DNA of 40,126 nt from Novosphingobium sp. GTDB taxonomy: Bacteria; Pseudomonadota; Alphaproteobacteria; Sphingomonadales; Sphingomonadaceae. The notes under the pieces were generated by a model. That model saw only the letters and a program-made list of their open reading frames with translations, ran no database searches and was not told the DNA's origin. The translations under genes were made by a program, and so were the position numbers. This document shows positions 10,150 through 18,400 of the stretch, one piece after another. Where the stretch lies: the NCBI RefSeq assembly GCF_025351285.1, contig NZ_JANXWG010000079.1:1-40126 (forward strand), in the 5' to 3' direction. Within the stretch, counting starts at the first letter, position 1. Every line of letters begins with the position of its first letter.

Positions 10150-11112
10150 TCAGCGGTCCGTCCGCGCGGTGGCTTCGGCTAGGATCGCGGCTGCGGTGTC
10201 GGGCCGGAGTGTTTGCAGCCCGTCGGGCAGATCGAAATCGGGGTGCAGCGCGGCAAGCTGGCCGACCAGCGCCTCGCCCTTGAGACCGCACGCCGCGATC
10301 AGCAGCGTGAGTTTGCCGATCTGGCTGTCGGTGGTGGAAAACGCGGCTTCGTCACGGTCCTGCCGCGACCCCAGCGCCAGTGCGGTCAGGAAAAAGCCCA
10401 CCCCTGCGGTTTGGAGATAGAGCGCATTGCTCGCTTCGGAGCCCATCGCCGCCAGTACTTGCTCGATCAGCGCCAGCCGCGTGCGGCGTTCATCATAGCG
10501 CGCCCGCAGCGCGGCATCGGCGGCAGCAGCCTTCGCATCGCCAGCGGGATCGTGCGCACCGTGCGCGCGCAGCGACAACAGCGTGAGGTGGAACAGGTCA
10601 CCCGGCAATTCGTGGAGCGGATACTCCATGCGCCGCACGGCCTGCATGAAGCGCGCCTGCGCGGTCAGCAGCAACATCGCCGTAGCCGATTCTTCCGCAT
10701 CGGGGCTGGCAATGCGCGCCTGCAGCAGCGGGCTCAGCACCGCATCGAGCGCGATCCGCGTGGCAAGATGGTCGGCCAGTTGCCATTCGAGCGTGAGTGC
10801 GTGGACATGCGACAGCAGCGCCGGAATTTCGACGAAGCTGATGACCAGCTCCTCGATCGCCTGTTCGGGCACGCGTCCGGGCTCGCTGGCGCCGTCGTGT
10901 GTGGCGGTGAGCAATTGCTTTGCCAGGTCGCGCAGGATGCCCCGCACCCGCGCAATGACTTCATCGCTGAACATCGCACGATCATCGTTGCGCAGCAGAT
11001 GCCGCAGGATCGGCCCGGCGCCCGCACGAAATTGCTCGGACATCGCCACTTCATCGCGAAGCAGGTCCTCGAACGCCGCGCGTGAATCCATTGAATAAGC
11101 CGCTTCCGCCAT
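10150..11112 (-). CDS. Conserved hypothetical protein, all-helical, 320 residues
   Basis: I do not recognise a characterised family. The product is rich in Ala, Leu and Arg, with no membrane segment or signal peptide, and reads as a mostly helical soluble protein. The first third contains acidic and basic amphipathic helices, and a Gly/Ala-rich hydrophobic patch (TAGVGFFLTALALG) lies in the last third. Position and spacing put it directly upstream of the kinase-like gene and downstream of the nucleotidyltransferase-like gene, so it is likely translated from the same mRNA. A role linked to those neighbours is inference only. Confidence 0.75.
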   Translation of the reverse strand: MAEAAYSMDSRAAFEDLLRDEVAMSEQFRAGAGPILRHLLRNDDRAMFSDEVIARVRGILRDLAKQLLTATHDGASEPGRVPEQAIEELVISFVEIPALLSHVHALTLEWQLADHLATRIALDAVLSPLLQARIASPDAEESATAMLLLTAQARFMQAVRRMEYPLHELPGDLFHLTLLSLRAHGAHDPAGDAKAAAADAALRARYDERRTRLALIEQVLAAMGSEASNALYLQTAGVGFFLTALALGSRQDRDEAAFSTTDSQIGKLTLLIAACGLKGEALVGQLAALHPDFDLPDGLQTLRPDTAAAILAEATARTDR

Positions 11113-11122
11113 GAAGATGGCC

Positions 11123-12388
11123 TTACTCGCCGTTGGTTAAGGGCGGGTTAGGGCTTGATGGATCGCCGGTCGCGGTCACCAGCAGCGACACACCAAGCAA
11201 CGCCAGCGCAATCAGTGCCACTGCCGCGCCGAACGGTAACGCAACGCTTGCCACTGCCAGGACAAAAGCCGCGATCAGCCGGTCGGCAATCCAGCTCAAC
11301 CGCCAGCGGCGTCCATTGGTCCGGGCCGCCATTCGGGGGATGAGGCGCAGCAGTCCAAACAACACCAGTGGGGCGAACAAGGCCGGGGCGAACGACGGCG
11401 CTCCGAACGACGAGTTGGCCGCCCCTTCGATCCGCCATGCGCAAAGCAGCACGAACAGCGCATCGAAAAACCAGTCGAGCAAGCCATCGGTGCGGAACCG
11501 CACGGCCGGGCGGATCAGCGCGGCGCGTTCGATCTCTGCCAGCAGATCGGTGGCGCGCGCGACCAGCCAGGCCAGCCCGACCAGGACCAGCCCGATCGAG
11601 GTCGCACCCAGCCAGCCCGCGCCCACGCCCAGCAGCGAAAGCAGGCCGGCACCCACACCGATCAGCGCCGGCCGCGTACCGGCATGGAGCAAGGTCGGGC
11701 CCAGCGTTCGCACGCCTAGGTTGGCCAGCCATGCACCGGGCATCGCAATTTCACCCGCAGGCACGTGCATTCGTACCCAGTCTTCCTCGGCGCGATGGGC
11801 ATCGGCTTCGCTCGACAGCAGCCTCCAGCCCCCCGCCGCGAGCAATTGCGCGGGCGCCGGCCGCAGCGGCACCCCGGCCTGGACCGCCAGCCGCATCAAC
11901 GCCGATGGCACGCTCCATTCTCCCGGCAAATCCGCCAGCCGCGATACCAGCCGGCCGGGCAGATGCATCGCTCCGGCATAAGCGCGGTTGATGTCGATCC
12001 GTTCGAACCCCGCAGCCAGCCCCTCGTCTATGGGGAAGCACAGCACGCCCTGCTCCTGCGCCAGCAATGCCAGCACCGCTTCAGGGCTGGCGAAAAGCCC
12101 GTCGGCCAGCACGATCAGTTCGTCGGCGGGCGTGACCAGCGGCACCAGATCGATACTGCTGCCGATCGTGTGGACTTGTGCACCCACCCGCTCGGCGGCG
12201 TTACGCAGCGGCGCGAGATCGGCAATCGACTGGTCGACCAGGATAACGATCCGCCGACAGCCCAGCGCCAGCGCTTGCGCAAGCTGGTGTCCGATCAACG
12301 GACGACCGCCCACGAGCAGCTCTCCGAGGGCGCCATCGGGTTGGCGTTCGGTGCGCTCTACCAGCGATAACAGCGCGACCCGCACCAC
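11123..12388 (-). CDS. Nucleotidyltransferase-like / CDP-alcohol phosphotransferase-like membrane protein with degenerate motifs
   Basis: The 421-residue product joins a soluble alpha/beta domain (about 1-240) to a C-terminal region with five or six membrane helices. The first domain reads like a sugar-phosphate nucleotidyltransferase fold (LLVGGRPLIGHQLAQALALG, IVLADG) but lacks the Gly-rich GxGxR loop. The membrane part contains RATDLLAEIERA and later DGLLDWFFDALF, which resemble the CDP-alcohol phosphatidyltransferase motif D-x2-DG-x2-AR...G-x3-D-x3-D with several acidic residues missing. The layout recalls bifunctional IPCT-DIPPS enzymes, but both active sites look eroded, so enzymatic function is doubtful. 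The start is set by AGGAG at 12394-12399 and a GTG at 12388; the frame is open to an ATG at 12469 without a ribosome site. Confidence 0.7.
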   Translation of the reverse strand: MVRVALLSLVERTERQPDGALGELLVGGRPLIGHQLAQALALGCRRIVILVDQSIADLAPLRNAAERVGAQVHTIGSSIDLVPLVTPADELIVLADGLFASPEAVLALLAQEQGVLCFPIDEGLAAGFERIDINRAYAGAMHLPGRLVSRLADLPGEWSVPSALMRLAVQAGVPLRPAPAQLLAAGGWRLLSSEADAHRAEEDWVRMHVPAGEIAMPGAWLANLGVRTLGPTLLHAGTRPALIGVGAGLLSLLGVGAGWLGATSIGLVLVGLAWLVARATDLLAEIERAALIRPAVRFRTDGLLDWFFDALFVLLCAWRIEGAANSSFGAPSFAPALFAPLVLFGLLRLIPRMAARTNGRRWRLSWIADRLIAAFVLAVASVALPFGAAVALIALALLGVSLLVTATGDPSSPNPPLTNGE

Positions 12389-12520
12389 TCGTTCTCCTGC
12401 GCAAGCACGCTCATGCAGCGTACCCTTGCGCGAGTCCGAAGCGATAGTCTGGCGCGGCGATCCTGCCAAGCCTTGCGGCCGAGCAATATCCGATCCTGGG
12501 TCCGATCGAAATTGCCGCGC

Positions 12521-12826
12521 TCAGGCTGGCGTCGACAATGTTTCGATATGCGCGGCGATCTCGCGCAGCGCGCGCGGATCCCCCGGTGCGGTAAGGATCG
12601 CGTAATCGGCCAGATCCATCAGCTTTTCAGCATGAAAGCTGGCGGCCAGACCGCGCAGGCGCGTTGCCGCGACCAGCCAGTTGCCATCGCAGCGCGCGCG
12701 CCGCATCAGATCGAGCTGTCGTTCGGCGCTGCTGGCGAATGCAGCGCGCAATTCGTGGAACAGCGCCTCGTCTGTCCCGCAGGCCGCAGCCAGGTTTGAA
12801 TCGAAGCTTTCACCGAGATAGGCCAT
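12521..12826 (-). CDS. Hpt-like small helical protein without the phospho-acceptor histidine
   Basis: The 101-residue soluble protein has the size and helix pattern of a histidine phosphotransfer (Hpt) domain. The segment AATRLRGLAASFHAEKL aligns with the Hpt signature AHxLKGxAAxxGAxxL, but Thr55 replaces the histidine. It is therefore either a degenerate Hpt that binds partners without carrying phosphate, or a helical bundle of another family. It is the first gene of the minus-strand group that includes the histidine kinase-like protein, which has also lost its histidine, and it is divergent from the TipN-like gene with a 70-base shared promoter region. The family assignment rests on one motif and overall size. 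Confidence 0.65.
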   Translation of the reverse strand: MAYLGESFDSNLAAACGTDEALFHELRAAFASSAERQLDLMRRARCDGNWLVAATRLRGLAASFHAEKLMDLADYAILTAPGDPRALREIAAHIETLSTPA

Positions 12827-12840
12827 GTCGCGGGCTTATC

Positions 12841-12864
12841 GGCTTAGGGTTAAGCCGGGGTTTA
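12841..12864. promoter_or_regulatory. Candidate control sequence in the divergent Hpt-like / TipN-like promoter
   Basis: GGCTTA, four bases, TAAGCC form a perfect 6-base inverted repeat (12841-12856). Overlapping it, TTAA (12850-12853), seven bases and TTTA (12861-12864) match the CtrA consensus TTAA-N7-TTAA with one mismatch. It lies between divergent genes. The CtrA reading is speculative, because one-mismatch sites occur by chance. Confidence 0.3.
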
Positions 12865-12896
12865 TGCTTGGCCGCGAGCTATGCTATGGTGTGCGA

Positions 12897-15446
12897 ATGA
12901 GCGGGGGAACACGGATCGTAGCGATCGACGGCAGCGCGTCCGGACTTGCGTCCGACGATGTGCTCGAACTCACCATGCAGGCTGAGGAGACGGCTGTTTC
13001 CGCTGCCGCTGACCCGCACGAAGAACAGTGGTGGGAAGACGATCAGCCCAAACGACCATCACGGCTGCGCGCGCCGGCGATCGCTGTCGCGCTGCTGTTG
13101 GCCGGATGGACCGCGTTCTTTGCCTTTGCCAACTGGCCGGCGATCGTGGCGAGTCCGGCGCCGAACGTCTGGGCGGCGTGGATCGGCCAATGGGCCATGC
13201 CGGTCGTGCTGATCCTGCTGCTGGCGCATCGCATTGGTGCGGCCAAGGCGCCAAGGCCGGCGGCGTTCGATGCCGAACTCGCACGCGATCTCGCGGTGCA
13301 GTCGGCGCAGTTGCAGGACCGCATGGTCACGATGAACGGCGAATTGTCGATCGCGCGCGAATTCATCGCCGCGCAATCGCGCGATCTCGAAGCGCTGGGC
13401 CGCATGGCGGTCGAACGGCTCGAAGCCAGCGCGGGCAAGCTGGGTGCGCTCGTCACCAGCAACGGCGAAAACCTCGATCGTATCGCCACTGTATCCACGG
13501 CCGCGCTCGACAACATGGAAAAGTTGCGCGGACAGATGCCGGTGGTCGCCAATTCGGCCAAGGATGTCACCAACCTCATCGCCAATGCCGGCCGCACCGC
13601 GCATCTTCAACTCGAAGACATGGTCTCCGGGTTCCAGCGGCTCAACGAATTCGGCCAGGCCAGCACCTCGCAGATCGAAGCCTTGCGCGAAATCGTGTCG
13701 GGCGCGCTCGCCAATTTCAACAGCGAAGCCGAGGATATGGGCCGGATCAGCACCGAACGCTTTGCCGCGCTCGATGAGGCACACGCAGCCACCCGCGAAG
13801 CGTTCGACGGCCACGAAGCCGATGTGCTCGAAGCCATGCGCAACCGCGCCGAGAAACTGTCGGCCGATCTGGCCGCGCACCGCGCCGCGCTCGAAGCCGC
13901 CGAAGCCAAGTCGATCGCCGCGCATGGTGAACGGATCGGCGCACTCACCCGCGAAAGCCGCGCGGTGCGCGATGCTATCACCAACGATGCCAATTCGCTC
14001 GCCAGCCTGGCCGGGGAACGCCATGCGACCCTGACCGCACTGGCCGAACAGCACCGCATCGTGGTCGAAGAACAGCTTGCGGCGATGGACCGCGCGCTCG
14101 GCCAACGCCACGCCACGCTGGCCTCGATCGAAATCGAAGCCGCCGACGCGCTCGAACGGCGCGTGGCGGCGTTCGAGGTGTCGATCGATTCGATGCGCAA
14201 GGCGCAGCGCGACCATGCCGCCGCGCTGGCCGCGGAATGCGACAGCGTGAACGAGCGCGTTGCCGCCTTCAGTACCGCGATCCGCGAAACTGGCGAAGAC
14301 GGCCGCAAGGGCGCCGAACGGATCGATGAGGCGCTCTCCGCGCTCAACGCCCGGCTCGAAGACAGCCGCAAGGTGTTCGTGGGCACCGATGTCGAAATCT
14401 CGCGGCTCACCGACGGTGCGGTGCGGGTGCTCGAACTGATCCGCGCGGCCAGCGAACACACCGCCAAGGACATTCCAGAAGCTGTGCGGACGGCCGAACA
14501 ATCGCTCGCCGGGATCGAAGGCCGGGTCGATACGCTCGGCCGCAATCTCGGCATGGCGGGGGATACGGGGCGCGCGCTGTCGGGCCATGTCGAAGATTCG
14601 CGCGCCGGGCTTGTGGCGGCACAGAGCGAATTGGATGCACTGCACGACGCGTTGCGCGATCACACCGCCCAGTCTGCGGCGCTCTCAACCGAACTGGTCA
14701 AAGGCCTGGCCGAAGCGCGCACCGAAAGCGCGGCGCTGCTCGACGAGACCGACGCGAAGCTGACCCCGGCCTTCGTGCGGCTGACCGACGCCGCGCGCAG
14801 CAGCGGTGAAGCCATGCGCGATGCCGCCGATCGCGAGATCGACGGCGTGTCCGAACGGCTCGGCGAGGCCACCAGCGCTGCGGTTGTCAAAGTCATGCAG
14901 GGTCGCGCGGCCGAACTGATCTCCCGACTCGAACAGGCGATCGACCGCGCCACCGACGCCAGCCGCGAAAGCACGATCGCGATGCGCGACCAGCTTTCCA
15001 AAGTCGACGAACTGGCCGGCAACCTCGAAAGCCGCGTCGCCCGCGCCCGCGAACGCGCGCTGGAGCAAGTCGACAACGATTTCGCACGCCGCGCCGCGCT
15101 GATCACCGAAAGCCTCAATTCGAACGCGATCGACATCGCCAAGGCGCTCTCGACCGACGTGTCCGAAACCGCCTGGGCTTCGTACTTGCGTGGCGATCGC
15201 GGCATCTTCACGCGCCGCGCGGTCAGCCTGCTCGAAGGTGGCGAGGCGCGCTCGATCCAGCAGCTTTACGAAGCTGAGCCCGAGTTCCGCGAACACGTCA
15301 ACCGCTACGTCCACGATTTCGAGGCGATGCTGCGCCAGATGCTCTCCACCCGCGACGGCAATTCCTTGGGTGTGACGCTGCTGTCGTCCGACATGGGCAA
15401 GCTTTACGTGGCGCTGGCGCAGGGGATCGAGCGCCTGCGCGCCTAG
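12897..15446 (+). CDS. TipN-like polarity protein candidate: two membrane helices plus long coiled coil
   Basis: The 849-residue product has an acidic N-terminal tail (1-55), two membrane helices (about 60-79 and 92-112) and then about 600 residues of nearly unbroken charged/Ala-rich helix with heptad-like spacing. It ends in a compact conserved-looking domain (AWASYLRGDRGIFTRRAVSL, then REHVNRYVHDFEAMLRQML and LLSSDMGKLYVALAQ). This layout and length resemble Caulobacter TipN, the birth-scar polarity marker (about 880 residues, two N-terminal helices, long coiled coil), and I suggest that role by architecture only. ATG 12897 is preferred because it precedes the acidic tail; the frame is open from 12825. 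No clear ribosome site is seen. It is convergent with dnaE2 and divergent from the Hpt-like gene. Confidence 0.8.
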   Translation: MSGGTRIVAIDGSASGLASDDVLELTMQAEETAVSAAADPHEEQWWEDDQPKRPSRLRAPAIAVALLLAGWTAFFAFANWPAIVASPAPNVWAAWIGQWAMPVVLILLLAHRIGAAKAPRPAAFDAELARDLAVQSAQLQDRMVTMNGELSIAREFIAAQSRDLEALGRMAVERLEASAGKLGALVTSNGENLDRIATVSTAALDNMEKLRGQMPVVANSAKDVTNLIANAGRTAHLQLEDMVSGFQRLNEFGQASTSQIEALREIVSGALANFNSEAEDMGRISTERFAALDEAHAATREAFDGHEADVLEAMRNRAEKLSADLAAHRAALEAAEAKSIAAHGERIGALTRESRAVRDAITNDANSLASLAGERHATLTALAEQHRIVVEEQLAAMDRALGQRHATLASIEIEAADALERRVAAFEVSIDSMRKAQRDHAAALAAECDSVNERVAAFSTAIRETGEDGRKGAERIDEALSALNARLEDSRKVFVGTDVEISRLTDGAVRVLELIRAASEHTAKDIPEAVRTAEQSLAGIEGRVDTLGRNLGMAGDTGRALSGHVEDSRAGLVAAQSELDALHDALRDHTAQSAALSTELVKGLAEARTESAALLDETDAKLTPAFVRLTDAARSSGEAMRDAADREIDGVSERLGEATSAAVVKVMQGRAAELISRLEQAIDRATDASRESTIAMRDQLSKVDELAGNLESRVARARERALEQVDNDFARRAALITESLNSNAIDIAKALSTDVSETAWASYLRGDRGIFTRRAVSLLEGGEARSIQQLYEAEPEFREHVNRYVHDFEAMLRQMLSTRDGNSLGVTLLSSDMGKLYVALAQGIERLRA

Positions 15447-15494
15447 GCGCGCAAACTCAGGTCCAGCGCCTAAGGCGGGATCGACCCCGCGCGA

Positions 15495-18400
15495 TCAATG
15501 GAAATCGCGCGACTTGGGGATGATCCGCACGTTGCGCGGGTGGCTGCGCGAGGCCGGCGCCGTCCGTTCGGAAAGCGGGCGATTGACTTCGTCGGCACGC
15601 GCCATGGCGGGTGCCAGCGCCTGATCCGACAGTCGCGCCAGTTCGCCCGAGGCATCGGTCAGGCTGGCGGCGATCAGGTGGATCACTTCATCGTCGTATT
15701 CCACGCGGCCCCTCACTTCCATCAGCCGCGCGCCCATCACCACCTTGCGGTTCTTTTCCATCATGTCGGGCCAGACCACCACGTTGACCACGCCGCTCTC
15801 GTCCTCGAGCGTGATGAAGCACACCCCCTTTGCGCTCCCCGGCCGCTGGCGGATCAGCACCACGCCCGCCACCTGGACCATGCTGCGGAACTTGCGCGAG
15901 CGCAGATCGGCGGCGCGCACGAAGCCGCGTTCGGCGAGGCTTGCGCGCAGGAATGCCAGCGGGTGCGCCTTCAGGCTAAGCCGCTGCGTCTGGTAATCGG
16001 CGACCACTTCTTCCGAAAGCGGCATACTCGGCAGCCGCGTTTGCGTAGCCTCGGTGCCCTCGTCGCGCGCGTCGGCAAAGGCGAACAATGGTAAGGCAGG
16101 CGCCGCGATCAGGCTGCGCGCCTCCCACAACGCTTGTCGGCGCGGCAGGTTCAGCGATCCGAACGCATCGGCCGCCGCCAGCCGCTCGATCAAAGCGGGG
16201 GTAAGCCCCCCTCGCCCCTTCAGTGCCCCGACATCGGTGAAGGCGCCACCTTCCAGCCGTGCCGCCACCAGCTTTGCGGCGGCGTGTTCGGGAAAGCCAT
16301 CGATCTGGCGCAAGCCCAGTCGCAGCGCGAACCGCTGATCTTCCCCGGCATGGGGAGTATCTTGCGCCTCCAGCGTGCAATCCCACGCGCTGTGGTTCAC
16401 ATCCACCGCCAGCACCCGCACCCCGTGTTCCGCCGCATCGCGCACGATCTGCGCGGGGGCGTAGAACCCCATCGGCTGCGAATTGAGCAGCGCCGCCGCG
16501 AATGCCGCCGGGTAATGGCACTTGAGCCAACTCGACACATAGACCAGGTGCGCGAAGCTGGCGGCGTGGCTTTCGGGAAAGCCGTATTCGCCGAAGCCCT
16601 TGATCTGGTTGAAGCACCGTTGCGAAAAATCGCGATCGTAGCCGCGAGCAACCATCCGCTCGACCATCATGTCCTGAAGCTCATCCACCATTCCCCGGCT
16701 GCGGAACGTGGCCATCGCCTTGCGCAAGCGGTTGGCCTCTACGCTCGAAAACTTCGCCGCATCGAGCGCGATCTTCATCGCCTGTTCCTGGAAGATCGGC
16801 ACGCCCAATGTGCGCCCGAGGATGCTGGTCAGTTCATCGGGCGGCCCATGCGCCGGGCCGGGCGCGGGGATCGAGACCCGCTCCTCGCCGCGCCGGCGCT
16901 TGAGGTAGGGGTGGACCATGTCGCCCTGGATCGGCCCGGGCCGCACGATCGCCACCTGGATCACCAGATCGTAGAATTCACGCGGGCGCAGCCGCGGCAG
17001 CATGTTCATCTGCGCGCGGCTTTCGACCTGGAACACGCCGAGCGAATCGCCCTTGCGCAGCATCGCGTAAGTTTCGGGGTCCTCGCGCGGCACGGTGGCG
17101 AGTGCGAGGTCGCGGCCGTGGTGTTCGCCCAGCAAATCCAGGCACTTGCGGATGCAGGTCAGCATGCCCAGCGCCAGGACATCCACCTTGAGGATGCCGA
17201 GCGCGTCGATATCGTCCTTGTCCCACTCGATAAAGCTGCGTTCGGGCATGGCGCCGTTGCCGATCGGCACGGTCTCGGTCAGCGGGCCCTGCGTGAGGAT
17301 GAACCCGCCGACGTGCTGCGACAGATGGCGCGGCATGCCGATCATCAGATCGGTGAGCTTCAATACGCGGCGCAAGTGCGGATCGCTGAGGTCCATGCCG
17401 GTTTCGGCGACGTGCTTCTCGCCGATCTCGCGGCCGTGCCCGCCCCACACGGTGCGGGCGAGCGCCGATGTCACGTCCTCGCTCAGCCCCATCGCCTTGC
17501 CCACCTCGCGGATCGCCATGCGCGGGCGGTAGTGGATGACGGTGGCGCACAGGCCGGCGCGCTGGCGGCCGAAGCGACGGTAGATGTACTGGATCACCTC
17601 CTCGCGCCGCTCGTGCTCGAAATCGACGTCGATGTCGGGCGGCTCCTTGCGCTCTTCCGAGATGAAGCGATCGAACAGCAGCGCGTGGCGCGCGGGGTCC
17701 ACGGCAGTGATTTCCAGGCAATAACACACCGCCGAATTGGCCGCCGAGCCGCGCCCCTGGCACAGGATCGGCGGGTCCTGCGCGCGCGCGAAATCGACGA
17801 TGTCCTTTATCGTGAGGAAATAGGTGGCGAGCTTGAGCTTGCCGATCAGTGCCAGTTCGCGGGTGAGCGTATCGCGCACGGTTTGTGGCACGCCCGCAGG
17901 ATAGTCATTGGCCGGATAGCGCTCCTCCGCCCCCTCCCAGGTCAGCGTTTCGAGATAGTCCTGCGGGGTGAGCCCCGGCGGGCAGATTTCCTCGGGATAT
18001 TCGTAACGAAGTTCCTCCAGCGTGAACAGGCACGCATCGGCCAGATCGCGCGTCGCCGCGATCGCGTGCGGCCAGCTTGCGAACAGGCGCACCATTTCCG
18101 CGGGCGATTTGAGATGCCGCTCGGCATTTGGATCGAGCAGCAGCCCGGCGTTGGCCACTGTGGTCTTGTGCCGGATTGCAGTCATGACGTCGTGCAGCGG
18201 GCGGCGATCGGGCTCGGCGTACAGCACGTCGTTGGTCGCCAGGATCGACAGCCCGTTCGCGCGCGCCATTGCATCGAGCGCCGCGATCCGCGCCATATCG
18301 TCGCCCACATAGAGGTAGCTCGCGGCAATGTGGCGCAGGGTAGGAAGTTGCCGGATGAGGTCCGGAAGTAGCGCTGCCAAGCCCCCCGCCCGCTTGCGGG

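Noticed and set aside
15444..15472. Inverted repeat TAGGCGC / GCGCCTA after the TipN-like gene as a terminator
   Set aside because: The stem is only seven base pairs with a long loop and no T-run, so support is too weak to list.
16134..18371. Plus-strand open frame of 745 codons
   Set aside because: It lies wholly antisense to dnaE2, and its translation is a His/Arg/Gln-rich shadow typical of GC-rich DNA, with no recognisable domain.
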